Positions 1 to 7,734 of a DNA stretch of 64,000 nt are shown here, piece after piece; positions within the stretch are counted from its first letter, which is position 1, and every line of letters begins with the position of its first letter. Origin of the DNA: an archaeon (GTDB taxonomy: Archaea > Nanobdellota > Nanobdellia > Pacearchaeales > GW2011-AR1). The stretch is from NCBI GenBank assembly GCA_027343665.1, contig DAHWKL010000001.1, positions 172,770-236,769 on the forward strand, read 5' to 3'. The position numbers were made by a program, and so were the translations under genes. The notes below the pieces were generated by a model. It did no database searches, was not told the origin of the DNA, and saw nothing but the letters and a program-made list of their open reading frames with translations.

Positions 1-111
1 CTGATGGGCTGGAATGAAATTATTTTTTCCCAGATAAGGACTATCCCCAGACGGGCTAAAAGACTGATAACCCGGTTCATAAAAATTTTCGATTTTATAA
101 CTTCCTGCCAT
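1..111 (-). CDS. Unknown protein, N-terminal fragment (cut by window edge)
   Basis: This is an open reading frame too short for the ORF track. On the minus strand an ATG at position 111 opens a frame of 37 codons (MAGSYKIENFYEPGYQ...) with no stop before the window ends. The peptide is rich in Tyr, Pro, Gly and Ser. It follows two other minus-strand genes of unknown function and may be the third member of their operon. An AT-rich stretch (aatttaataaat) about 30 bases upstream could be its own TATA box. No function can be assigned. Confidence 0.55.
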   Translation of the reverse strand, partial: MAGSYKIENFYEPGYQSFSPSGDSPYLGKNNFIPAHQ

Positions 112-163
112 TTTCCCTCTTTATACTATGGGGAGATGGAGATTTATTAAATTATTGATATCT

Positions 164-724
164 TTAAGATGGCCCTGTCACGAATTTCTTCTTTGCGAGA
201 TAATCCTTTCTCATAGTCTCCTCCGGCGTAACCGGATTCCACTCATTTTTCGGACCACTAACTATTCCACCACTTGATTTTTCAAGATGTTTGTAAAGCG
301 CTTTTTGCTCTTCCAGAATCCTGTCTGTAGACGAAATATTGGAATCGGAAAAATGCGTATCGATGTCCATCCCCTCGTATTTTATTAAGTCATCTTCCGG
401 TTTTTTTATGTAATCAAAATCTGCATCGGAATTCTGTTCTTCTCTTTGTTTTGGCAAAGAATCTTCAAGGTTTCGCTGAGGTAATTCAAGGATATTTTCA
501 AGAGAGACCTCATTCTTCTGACTAGTTATGAATCTCAACATTCTCTGGTTAAAAGAGTTGTCATCAAAAAAAACTTCTTCTGGAGATTCTTCTTCGATAG
601 GATCTTCATCAGACTCTTCATTTTCATCATAAGGCTCATGATCTTCAAACCAATCTATCGAAGCCTCTTCATGGTTCCCTTTATCTTTTTTTTCCGAAGT
701 TTTTCCCTTATCTTTCTTTGCCAT
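164..724 (-). CDS. Acidic, probably disordered protein of unknown function
   Basis: A 186-residue protein, starting at MAKKDKGK rather than the ORF-track MHELIM start, because the Lys-rich start fits the usual MA- pattern of this genome. After a Lys-rich N-terminus it is very acidic (long Glu/Asp runs at residues 15-55), with no signal peptide, membrane segment or known motif. It looks largely disordered, with a short Lys/Arg-rich C-terminus. It sits 44 bases downstream of the 507-residue unknown gene on the same strand, so the two are probably co-transcribed. It could be an adaptor or scaffold for its neighbours, but that is a guess. Confidence 0.6.
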   Translation of the reverse strand: MAKKDKGKTSEKKDKGNHEEASIDWFEDHEPYDENEESDEDPIEEESPEEVFFDDNSFNQRMLRFITSQKNEVSLENILELPQRNLEDSLPKQREEQNSDADFDYIKKPEDDLIKYEGMDIDTHFSDSNISSTDRILEEQKALYKHLEKSSGGIVSGPKNEWNPVTPEETMRKDYLAKKKFVTGPS

Positions 725-768
725 AATTAGCTCATGCAAATGAGATATTTAATTTTTCTCATTGGGTG

Positions 769-2292
769 CTATTTCCATGGAGGAGCAGAATAAGCAGGCA
801 TTCCATGAGCTTTTTTGTAAGTTTCGAAAAGGGTCTTGGTTATCTTAGTTGTAGATGCTTTAACAGCAGGAAAAAAATACTCTTTCTCGTACCATTTAAA
901 ATGTTTCTTGTAAGGACTCTTTAATTTTTTTTCTTTCTCTTTTTTTTCTTTCTTCTCCTGTTTATCTTTCTTATTATAAAAGCCAAATAAAGCAAAGAAA
1001 GGATTCTCTCCCTGAATACCCTTTTTTTTCTCGGCTTTTTCTTCCTCTTTTTTATCCTCATTCAGGAAGGCTTCTATATCATCTTTCAATGCCCCCAAAC
1101 TTTCATTTGTAGCACCATCAATAAGCCCAAGAGCACCATCAAGGTCAGATTTGTCAAGCTCTTCATACATTTGTTTTATTTCTGAACCTGTTAGAGAGTA
1201 TCCTCTGAATATCACTTCTGCTCTTCCACCTACGACAAAACCTGCCTGAGTTCTTGAGGGGATACCTCTGAAATGAAAATCGACAAGCACACATGAATTA
1301 TAAGTCTCATTTACTGTTGCGAGGAATTTTTCATTGGCAAAAAATGGGGGAAAATTTCCTGATTTTGCCTCATCCTGCACCTTAAGGGATTGCTTTCCGA
1401 AAAGAGTCAGTTCTAAAAGCAGAGAGTTGAACATCTTGACAAGATCCGGATTCCTGTTTTTCTCGGACATTTCAAGTTCCTGAGCAGCCTTCAAATAAGG
1501 CCTTGCCCATCTTGCATAAAGTTTCAATGAACTCACCTGACTTTTCAGATAAGTTTTTTCTATCTGATATCTTTTCCTCAGTTCACCTTCCGATTCTTTT
1601 ACCCATTTGTTAAACTCATATATCCTCGGCCTCAATAACCTTTTGACTATCTCGTTTAAATCAAGTTCAGCACCATCGGGACCCTTAAGCGATTCGTCTT
1701 CAACAATCAAAAAGGCATCAATTAAAGTATTGAATCCACCTTGACCAAGTGCCATCGCTTTTATAGAGGAGTTCCCTTTTTGGATATCAACTTTATCCAT
1801 CCAGATTTGCTTAAGGCTAAGAAGAGCGGAAGACCTTACATCACGATTGCTGTTTTTCAAGTCATCATAAGCACTAAGCCTAACCTTAAATTCCCTTAGG
1901 TCATAGATTATATTAAGGACACTTCTAAGAACGGCATTTATATTCCCAAGAAGTTCCGCCCCTTGCTTTTCCATGTAAGTCCTTCTCTGGCCCATATCCC
2001 CGAAATGCTGGGAACCAGGGCTCGAGACAAAATTATCAACAAGCTTTTCGGGATTCAGACGAAGATCATTCATAAGATCAAGTATGAAAAAATAAATCGG
2101 TTCAAGAGTTTCCGTAGGAGAATCATAAACTAACTTATGTTCTGCCTGCGCTTTGGGCTTTGCCTTCTCGGCTGCTTTTGATAAGCCTTCATCTTCAACC
2201 AGCTTTTTAAATTTCTTTATATCGCTTTCCGTCCCGTCATAATAAAGATCAGGATTAATAGCAGCGATGATTTGAGGAATTGATGCCACCAT
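769..2292 (-). CDS. Large soluble protein of unknown function, lineage-specific
   Basis: A 507-residue protein not recognised from any family. It appears mostly alpha-helical and soluble, with no signal peptide or transmembrane segment. A strongly charged Lys/Glu linker lies near residues 410-460 (including KKDKQEKKEKKEKEKK) and separates the main body from a short aromatic-rich C-terminal tail. The start ATG is followed by MVASIPQ, and a TTTAAATA-like stretch lies on the divergent side. It heads a probable minus-strand operon with the acidic protein and the truncated gene at the window edge. It diverges from the coiled-coil gene across a 76-base promoter region. Confidence 0.65.
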   Translation of the reverse strand: MVASIPQIIAAINPDLYYDGTESDIKKFKKLVEDEGLSKAAEKAKPKAQAEHKLVYDSPTETLEPIYFFILDLMNDLRLNPEKLVDNFVSSPGSQHFGDMGQRRTYMEKQGAELLGNINAVLRSVLNIIYDLREFKVRLSAYDDLKNSNRDVRSSALLSLKQIWMDKVDIQKGNSSIKAMALGQGGFNTLIDAFLIVEDESLKGPDGAELDLNEIVKRLLRPRIYEFNKWVKESEGELRKRYQIEKTYLKSQVSSLKLYARWARPYLKAAQELEMSEKNRNPDLVKMFNSLLLELTLFGKQSLKVQDEAKSGNFPPFFANEKFLATVNETYNSCVLVDFHFRGIPSRTQAGFVVGGRAEVIFRGYSLTGSEIKQMYEELDKSDLDGALGLIDGATNESLGALKDDIEAFLNEDKKEEEKAEKKKGIQGENPFFALFGFYNKKDKQEKKEKKEKEKKLKSPYKKHFKWYEKEYFFPAVKASTTKITKTLFETYKKAHGMPAYSAPPWK

Positions 2293-2368
2293 ATATATTT
2301 GTAGCAGAACATCTTTAAAAAATATTCTAATGGGGAATATTTAAATAACTTGATAAATTGGTTTATCT

Positions 2369-2719
2369 ATGGCAATGTTCAGGAAAAAAGAGGACAAATA
2401 TGTCGACCTCTCCGAGAGAATGAGAAGACAACAGGAAAGGATAGAAAGTTTCAAATCACCCCCTGAGGCCGAAAAAAAAGCAGAAACTTTGGGCCAAACA
2501 TCATCTGGCGGAGGTTTCTGGAGTTTCTTTGGGGGCGGAACAAATGCTTCAAATGTTTCATCTGAAGATCAATCAAATGAAAGCCCTGAAGAGAGGAAGA
2601 AAAGACTTTCCAAAAAGCTCTCTGATATGACTGCAAAGATCGAAGACCTTGAAAACCAAATCTATCATATGAAGCAGCAAATTGAAGTGCTTGAGAAGAA
2701 ACAAAAGATAGGTTATTAA
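2369..2719 (+). CDS. Small coiled-coil protein of unknown function
   Basis: A 116-residue protein in three parts. It has a charged N-terminal helix (MAMFRKKEDKYVDLSERM), a Gly/Ser/Phe-rich linker (GGGFWSFFGGG near residues 47-57), and a C-terminal helix of about 45 residues with heptad spacing of Leu/Ile/Met that should form a coiled coil. A TATA-like aatatttaaataa lies about 28 bases before the start, which fits a short or absent leader. The methyltransferase-like gene begins two bases after its stop, so the two form an operon. Small coiled-coil proteins of this look are common in DPANN genomes, but no role is known to me. Confidence 0.7.
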   Translation: MAMFRKKEDKYVDLSERMRRQQERIESFKSPPEAEKKAETLGQTSSGGGFWSFFGGGTNASNVSSEDQSNESPEERKKRLSKKLSDMTAKIEDLENQIYHMKQQIEVLEKKQKIGY

Positions 2720-2720
2720 G

Positions 2721-3311
2721 ATGACAGTTTCTTTTTTCCAGAACATGAGTGTAATAATACTCTGCTGGATTGTTTTTCTCCTTTATTGGTTAATTTCTTC
2801 TTTCTTTGTAAAAAAGTCGGAGACGAGAAGGAATTGGAAAAGCCAGATAATCTGGCGGATTGTTATCGTTGTGCTTGTAATTGTATTTATAGTTATCTCA
2901 AAAAACCAGAGCGATTTAAAAGGAATACTCCAGCCATTCTTTTCAAGCAGTTTAGTCCTACAGATAATATGGACTGTCCTCACTGTTTCAGGACTCGTCG
3001 TTGCAGTCTGGGCAAGAACCGTTCTTGGAAGAAACTGGAGCGGATATGTCACATACAAAAAAGATCATGAACTTGTAACAGGAGGACCTTACAAATTTGT
3101 CAGGCATCCGATTTACACGGGTGCGATTCTCATGGTCATTGGAACTTTTCTTTATTATCCAAATATTTTCGTTCTGTCTTTCCTTATATCCTGGTCGACA
3201 ATGTTCATGATAAGAACAAAGGAAGAAGAAAAAATCATGATAAAACTTTTCGGAAAGAGATATCTTGATTATATGAAAAAAACTAAAAGGCTAATTCCGG
3301 GGATTTACTGA
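2721..3311 (+). CDS. Isoprenylcysteine carboxyl methyltransferase-like membrane protein
   Basis: A 196-residue membrane protein with about five hydrophobic segments. The C-terminal half carries the ICMT/phospholipid methyltransferase signature: GPYKFVRHPIYTG near residues 125-137, followed by a conserved RTKEEE stretch (about residue 165) and a FGKRYLDYMKKTKRLIP tail. In this superfamily these parts bind S-adenosylmethionine and the membrane-embedded substrate. The fold is clear, but the substrate (a lipid or a prenylated thiol) cannot be told. It starts two bases after the coiled-coil gene and is probably translated from the same mRNA. Confidence 0.85.
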   Translation: MTVSFFQNMSVIILCWIVFLLYWLISSFFVKKSETRRNWKSQIIWRIVIVVLVIVFIVISKNQSDLKGILQPFFSSSLVLQIIWTVLTVSGLVVAVWARTVLGRNWSGYVTYKKDHELVTGGPYKFVRHPIYTGAILMVIGTFLYYPNIFVLSFLISWSTMFMIRTKEEEKIMIKLFGKRYLDYMKKTKRLIPGIY

Positions 3312-3345
3312 TTAAATTTATAAGAACTTCTTCACTAGTAAGAAT

Positions 3346-3747
3346 ATGACAAAAGAAAAATCTCCCTCTCAGCAAATAGACTTTATAATAAAAAAACATG
3401 AAGCTTGGAAAGGAAAAATTTGGTCTCAAATACGCAGTTTAATCAAACAGGCTGACCCTGACATTGTTGAGGAAGTTAAATGGAAAATGCCTTCCAACCC
3501 AGATGGACTACCCGTTTGGTCCCACGATGGAATCATATGTGTAGCTCAGACCTTCAAAGATAATGTTAAATTGATGTTCTTCAAAGGCTCCCTCATGAAG
3601 GGCCCCAAAAAACTTTTCAACGCACGCCTGAAGAGCAAGTCTCCGGCCATAGAATTCCACGAAGGGGACACGATAGATGAATCCGCATTCAAAGATCTAA
3701 TCAAGGAAGCAGTCAGATTAAATAAATTAAACACACGCAGGCCATAA
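3346..3747 (+). CDS. DUF1801 family protein (YdhG-like)
   Basis: A 133-residue soluble protein matching the DUF1801 pattern. A helical N-terminus carries WKGKIWSQIRSLI, then EEVKWKMPSNPDGLPVWSHDGIICVAQTFKD..VKLMFFKG, then a C-terminal EAVRLNK helix. This fold is found in bacterial YdhG/FrataxIn-like proteins of unclear function. Its stop overlaps the start of the OmdA-type gene by one base, so the two are translationally coupled. The pair is typical of bacteria and may have been acquired by transfer. It opens a run of small bacterial-type genes up to position 5243. Confidence 0.8.
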   Translation: MTKEKSPSQQIDFIIKKHEAWKGKIWSQIRSLIKQADPDIVEEVKWKMPSNPDGLPVWSHDGIICVAQTFKDNVKLMFFKGSLMKGPKKLFNARLKSKSPAIEFHEGDTIDESAFKDLIKEAVRLNKLNTRRP

Positions 3748-4055
3748 TGACAAGAAAAGATATTTCAGACGGCACGGTGCATAAGATTCCAGATGATCTA
3801 AAGAAAGCTCTCTCTTCTGATGCTAAATCCCTAACAATATGGGAAGACTTGACACCCCTCGCACGCAACGAATGGATCTGCTGGACAACATTTCCTAAGC
3901 AACAGAAAACAAGAGAGGAGCATATCAGAAGAGTTGTTTCAGAGCTCAAAGAGGGAATGCGCCGTCCATGTTGCTGGATCGGATGCATCCATCGTACAGA
4001 TAAACAAATAAGCCCTTCCGTGAAAGGGATATTGAGCAAAAAGGGTAAAAGATAA
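3747..4055 (+). CDS. YdeI/OmpD-associated (OmdA domain) protein
   Basis: A 102-residue protein matching the OmdA (bacteriocin-protection, YdeI/OmpD-associated) domain. It has IPDDLKKALSSD near the N-terminus, then WEDLTPLARNEWICW, then TREEHIRRVVSELKEGMRRPCC. In bacteria this domain occurs alone or attached to DUF1801/DUF1905 domains, and its biochemical role is not settled. The start overlaps the previous stop (TAATG), supporting joint expression with the DUF1801 protein. The family assignment rests on motif recall only. Confidence 0.8.
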   Translation: MTRKDISDGTVHKIPDDLKKALSSDAKSLTIWEDLTPLARNEWICWTTFPKQQKTREEHIRRVVSELKEGMRRPCCWIGCIHRTDKQISPSVKGILSKKGKR

Positions 4056-4091
4056 AGACAACATTTTTATATACTCACATGAACTATTTTT

Positions 4092-4306
4092 CATATAAGG
4101 ACATACAAAGCTTATATTGATAATATAAAATTGAAAACAGGAAAAGCCCGGAATTTTACCTTAAAGAAGCTAAAAAGAGGAACCTCACGAAATATGGCGA
4201 ACTTACGAAAGGGCTCAAAGGCGAATGCGGCCTCGGGCACGGTCATGCTAATGCAATGCTTCTTTACATTCAAAAACCGGAACTCGCAAAAAAAGAAAAT
4301 TGCTGA
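4092..4306 (+). pseudogene. DUF4287 gene disrupted by a frameshift
   Basis: The reading frame ending in TGA at 4304 translates as SPEFYLKEAKKR, followed by the family hallmark GLGHGHANAMLLY. The expected preceding part (KAYIDNIKLKTGK) is present but in another frame. The switch falls in the A-run of acaggaaaagcccgg at 4137-4150. One extra A would restore T-G-K-S-P-E-F. No in-frame ATG exists upstream either, although a TATA-like tttttatatac lies near 4064-4074. The ORF-track entry 4131-4340 reads the wrong frame through the conserved core. Either the gene is decaying or a homopolymer base was lost in sequencing. Confidence 0.7.
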
Positions 4307-4329
4307 GAACGCAAAAACGGAAAAGAAAA

Positions 4330-4815
4330 ATGGAAAATAAAAAAATAATACCCTGCTTATGGTTTAATGATAACGCAGAAGAAGCCGCAAATTATTATAT
4401 TTCAGTTTTTCCAAACTCGAAAATAATCCAGACTGAAAGATACAATGAAGCTGGCTCTAAGGCATCTGGGATGCCCAATGGGAGCGTAATGACAGTGACT
4501 TTTTCCCTTGACGAAAATAAATTCATGGCTCTGAACGGCGGCCCGGCTTTCAAGTTTTCAGAAGCTGTTTCTTTCATGATAGAATGTACGGACCAAAAAG
4601 AAATAGATTATTATTACAAAAAACTTTCCGTGCACCCTGAATCAGAACAGTGCGGCTGGCTCAAGGACAAATTTGGACTTTCATGGCAGATCATTCCAAA
4701 AGATTTCGGGAAAATCATGGGAAAAGCGGACCCTGAGAAAAAGACAAAGGTAATGGCTGCGCTCATGAAGATGAAGAGAATCGACCTGAATGAACTTGAG
4801 AAAGCGGGAAAATGA
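4330..4815 (+). CDS. PhnB-like VOC family protein
   Basis: A 161-residue protein of the PhnB / 3-demethylubiquinone methyltransferase-like branch of the vicinal oxygen chelate fold. It has KIIPCLWFNDNAEEAANYYISVFPNSKI at the N-terminus, FMALNGGPAFKFSEAVSFMIEC mid-protein, and CGWLKDKFGLSWQIIP near residue 115. Bacterial relatives are small dimeric proteins of mostly unknown substrate. The start is taken at ATG 4330 (MENKK) because the ORF-track TTG start adds an unconserved basic tail that reads back into the DUF4287 remnant. Its stop overlaps the next start by four bases (ATGA). Confidence 0.88.
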   Translation: MENKKIIPCLWFNDNAEEAANYYISVFPNSKIIQTERYNEAGSKASGMPNGSVMTVTFSLDENKFMALNGGPAFKFSEAVSFMIECTDQKEIDYYYKKLSVHPESEQCGWLKDKFGLSWQIIPKDFGKIMGKADPEKKTKVMAALMKMKRIDLNELEKAGK

Positions 4816-5243
4816 AAACTAATTTAATCGCCCGTGCTGAAATCGAAATCAATTCCACCGTCGAGAAGGTCTGGGACGCTTTGACAAATCCTGAAAAGAT
4901 AAAAGAATATTTCTTCGGGACTTATGTCGTGACTGACTGGAAAGTCGATTCGCAGGTTTTATGGCAAGGAGAATGGAATGGAAAAAGTTACGAGGATAAA
5001 GGCAAAGTTCTCAAGTTTGAGGAAAATAAAGTAATAGCTTATTCTCATTTCAGTCCATTAACAGGGCTTCCTGACATTCCCGAGAATTATCACACCATTG
5101 AAATTGAAATTTTTCCAGGCGGCTCAGAAACAAAGGTTGTTTTGACTCAGGACGGAAACAAGAATGAAAACGAAAAGGGGCATTCAGAAGAAAACTGGAA
5201 AATGGTGCTCGAAGGATTGAAGAACTTTGTTGAAGGTGACTAA
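4812..5243 (+). CDS. SRPBCC (AHSA1-like START) domain protein
   Basis: A 143-residue single-domain protein of the AHSA1 branch of the SRPBCC/START superfamily. It opens with AEIEINSTVEKVWDALTNPEKIKEYFFG and has a mid-domain W..G..W stretch and a C-terminal helix (ENWKMVLEGLKNFVEG). These proteins have a deep hydrophobic ligand pocket, and in bacteria they often accompany PhnB, DUF1801 and DUF4287 genes as here. It is coupled to the PhnB-like gene by a four-base overlap. Its end overlaps the end of the converging hydrolase gene by four bases. Confidence 0.88.
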   Translation: MKTNLIARAEIEINSTVEKVWDALTNPEKIKEYFFGTYVVTDWKVDSQVLWQGEWNGKSYEDKGKVLKFEENKVIAYSHFSPLTGLPDIPENYHTIEIEIFPGGSETKVVLTQDGNKNENEKGHSEENWKMVLEGLKNFVEGD

Positions 5244-5821
5244 AGCTTCTCCAGATTATCCAAAACGTCTTTTGTCGTTCTGACTCTGCCCATTCTTTTC
5301 AGGGCAAAATTTACCGAAGCGTCATGCGCTTCCTTGGACATTGACGCCATAGCGTCTTCGGGGAAAATCTGATTGTAACCATATTCATAAGCGAACCTTG
5401 CTGTAGATTCAACACCATAATTTGTAGCGATTCCGCAGAGGACAATTGTGTCTATTTTCCTTCTTCTCAGTTGAAGATCGAGTTCTGTCCCATAGAATGC
5501 TCCCCATTGTTTTTTTGCTATGATAATATCATCTTTTTGGATGTTGAGTTCAGGAACAAACTCGGTCCAGTCTGCAGAAGGTTTGCCGTGCCCGCTGCCC
5601 AAACTTTCGTCAGTCGCGACGTTAAGCCTATCTTTCTCTCCTGGTGCAACGTGAACTGGAAAAACAGGCAAACCCTTTTTCCTGAAAGCTTCAGCAAGTT
5701 TCGAGGCATTATCTATAACCTCTTTAGCTGAATAAGGAGCGAGATTCCTTCCCACAGAAGCAATGCCTTTCTGCAAATCAATTATGACAAGCGCAGCGTT
5801 TTTGAGATTCAGTTCTTCCAT
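5240..5821 (-). CDS. Isochorismatase-family cysteine hydrolase
   Basis: A 193-residue protein with the three catalytic positions of the family. Asp is in ALVIIDLQ (about residue 15), Lys in IIAKKQWGAFYGT (about residue 104), and the nucleophilic Cys in VLCGIATNYGVEST (about residue 129). The cis-peptide segment before the Cys is also present. Family members hydrolyse amides or vinyl ethers (nicotinamide, isochorismate, ureidoacrylate), and the substrate here is unknown. It converges tail to tail with the SRPBCC gene. Its promoter lies in the 90-base AT-rich gap it shares with gltX. Confidence 0.88.
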   Translation of the reverse strand: MEELNLKNAALVIIDLQKGIASVGRNLAPYSAKEVIDNASKLAEAFRKKGLPVFPVHVAPGEKDRLNVATDESLGSGHGKPSADWTEFVPELNIQKDDIIIAKKQWGAFYGTELDLQLRRRKIDTIVLCGIATNYGVESTARFAYEYGYNQIFPEDAMASMSKEAHDASVNFALKRMGRVRTTKDVLDNLEKL

Positions 5822-5911
5822 AATAAAATTTTAACAGGAACTATTTTTATAATTTGTGGATTATTGCTATGCTTTGATTAAATTAATAAACATCTCCCCG
5901 CTAATTCTTGC

Positions 5912-7138
5912 ATGATAAAAAACCTAAATGAAAAAATACGCGGTTATGCCCTAAAAAATGCCATACATTATGGCGGAAAAGCAAATGCAGGGCCAATAGT
6001 ATCCGCTCTTTTCAACGAAGGCCTCGAGAAATCTGATGTCAAATCAGTCATGCCTGAGATTCAAAAAGTGATAAATGAAATCTCAAAGCTTTCTTCTGAA
6101 GAGATGCAAAAAGAATATGAAAGAATAAAGGACAAACTCTCAGAAAGAGAATCCCGAGAAGGACTGCCTGAACTTCCAAACGCTGAAAAAGGAGTAGTTA
6201 TGAGATTCAGACCCGCACCTTCGGGACCCTTACATCTTGGGCATATAATCGCGAATATGTACAGCTCTCTTTATGTGAAAAAGTACGGCGGGAAATTCTA
6301 CATTGTAATAGATGACACTGATCCTGAAACCGCAATCAAAGAAGCTTACAAAGATATCCCAAAAGATTGTGATTGGATTTTCGGAAATGTGACTGAATAC
6401 CTCAATGCGTCAGACAGAATGGATTTGTATTATGATTACGCAAAAAAACTCCTCGGAAAAGGGGACGCTTACATATGCACATGCTCAGCTGAGAAGTTTA
6501 AGCAACTAGCCATAGCAAAAAAAGAATGCTCATGCAGAAAAAAATCTACAGATGAAAATGTTATAGACTGGAAAAAAATGCTCGACAAAAAAGGTTTCAA
6601 AGAAGGTGAAGCTGTATTAAGATTCAAGACCCCAAAAGAAGAAGGCGGGATGCAAAACCCAAATCCTGCAATGAGAGACTTCCCGCTCGCAAGAATAAAT
6701 GAGCATGAGCACTCAAGGCAAAAGAAAAAGTACAGGGTATGGCCTTTGATGAACTTATCAGTCACTGTCGATGACATCGAATTGGGCATGACACATGTAA
6801 TAAGAGGAAAGGATCACAAAGACAATGCAAAAAGGCAAAAAATGATATATAAAGTTCTCGGAATCGAAAATAAATTTCCGTGGACATTTTTCATAGGAAG
6901 AATAAAATTCACTGACCTTGAACTCTCAAAAAGAGGGATTGTAAAAGCAATAAACGAGGGTAAATACGCCGGATGGGACGACCCCAACCTTGCAACAATA
7001 TCTGCAATAAAAAAAAGAGGATACAAACCTGAAGCTTTCCAAAAATTCGCTGAGGAAAGGGGACTGACAGAAGTGGATAAAGTCATAAGTTCAAAAGATT
7101 TTTTCAAAACTCTAGATGATTTCAACAGAGCAAAATAA
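5912..7138 (+). CDS. gltX: Glutamyl-tRNA synthetase, archaeal type, lacking the anticodon-binding domain
   Basis: Charges tRNA with glutamate. The 408 residues include the archaeal N-terminal helical region (1-90), the HIGH-type motif as HLGH at 108-111, the Cys cluster CTCSAEKFKQ...CSC (about 190-206), YRVWPLMNLSVTVDDIELG, VIRGKDH, and the KMSKS-type ELSKR at 337-341. Archaeal GluRS is normally about 550-570 residues with a C-terminal beta-barrel anticodon-binding domain. Here the frame stops at FFKTLDDFNRAK, exactly at the catalytic/anticodon boundary. The 94 bases to the pilin hold no remnant in any frame. It is probably GluRS that charges Glu only by its catalytic half, or a specialised paralogue. 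Confidence 0.9.
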   Translation: MIKNLNEKIRGYALKNAIHYGGKANAGPIVSALFNEGLEKSDVKSVMPEIQKVINEISKLSSEEMQKEYERIKDKLSERESREGLPELPNAEKGVVMRFRPAPSGPLHLGHIIANMYSSLYVKKYGGKFYIVIDDTDPETAIKEAYKDIPKDCDWIFGNVTEYLNASDRMDLYYDYAKKLLGKGDAYICTCSAEKFKQLAIAKKECSCRKKSTDENVIDWKKMLDKKGFKEGEAVLRFKTPKEEGGMQNPNPAMRDFPLARINEHEHSRQKKKYRVWPLMNLSVTVDDIELGMTHVIRGKDHKDNAKRQKMIYKVLGIENKFPWTFFIGRIKFTDLELSKRGIVKAINEGKYAGWDDPNLATISAIKKRGYKPEAFQKFAEERGLTEVDKVISSKDFFKTLDDFNRAK

Positions 7139-7218
7139 GCCCCCGAGAAAGATAACCTTTTTATAGTAGTTTTTTGTTATTATCTTGTTACCATTGACGG
7201 TACAATAAAGAAAGTTAA

Positions 7219-7226
7219 AAGGAGGT
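7219..7226 (+). promoter_or_regulatory. Strong Shine-Dalgarno site of the pilin gene
   Basis: The sequence aaggaggt ends six bases before the pilin ATG at 7233 and is a near-perfect anti-Shine-Dalgarno complement. It stands out because most genes in this window have a TATA box about 26 bases from the start and no room for a leader. A TATA-like cttttTATAgt lies near 7158-7168, which predicts a leader of about 45 bases. The arrangement suggests high translation of the pilin. Confidence 0.8.
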
Positions 7227-7232
7227 TAAAAT

Positions 7233-7733
7233 ATGGAAAGAGGAAAAAAAGGGTTGTCAAGTATTGTAACAACTTTGATAATTATACTTTTGGTTCTTGC
7301 TGCTATTGGGATAATCTGGGGACCTATAAGGAACCTTTTGAGCAACAGTTCAAGTTCATTAAGTCAAACGAGTTGTTTCTCATTGAACATACAAGCAACT
7401 AAAGTTAATTACACTGGAACTGCTGGTCAGTATGTGATAACATTGCAAAGACAAGATACTGGGAACAGCGGTATTGGAAGTGCAGGAGCATACTTGGTTT
7501 TCTATAACAGTTCAACAAATAACGCAAATCCTATAGACTTTGAAGGATCCACAGGTTATGTCAGTGGAGCTCATGGGATGTTCACAAGCCCATATCAAGT
7601 TCAAACTGCAACTTTTAGTACGGGCATTGTTAACGCAACAAGGCTTGATGTCACAGCATATTACACAGATCCAAATACAGGTAAAGTAGTAAGTTGTTCA
7701 AGTCCACAAACATTATCGTTTGGAAACGCATAA
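7233..7733 (+). CDS. Type IV pilin-like protein with class III signal peptide
   Basis: A 166-residue secreted protein. The N-terminus MERGKKG is followed by an uninterrupted hydrophobic helix (LSSIVTTLIIILLVLAAIGIIW), the layout processed by archaeal prepilin peptidases, probably after the Gly of KKG. The mature part is Ser/Thr/Asn/Gly-rich and beta-strand-like, with two Cys that could pair (residues 47 and 155 approximately). It would assemble into a surface filament or act as a single pseudopilin. No assembly ATPase or platform protein lies in the window. It has its own promoter, a strong ribosome binding site and a T-rich terminator, so it is probably abundant. Confidence 0.85.
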   Translation: MERGKKGLSSIVTTLIIILLVLAAIGIIWGPIRNLLSNSSSSLSQTSCFSLNIQATKVNYTGTAGQYVITLQRQDTGNSGIGSAGAYLVFYNSSTNNANPIDFEGSTGYVSGAHGMFTSPYQVQTATFSTGIVNATRLDVTAYYTDPNTGKVVSCSSPQTLSFGNA

Positions 7734-7734
7734 G

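Noticed and set aside
4131-4340. 69-residue ORF over the DUF4287 remnant
   Set aside because: It reads the conserved GLGHGHANAM core in the wrong frame. The family match is in another frame, so this is annotated as a pseudogene.
7139-7232. Possible frameshifted C-terminal domain of GluRS
   Set aside because: No frame in these 94 bases matches the expected anticodon-binding domain start, and the pilin begins immediately after, so the shortened protein looks genuine.
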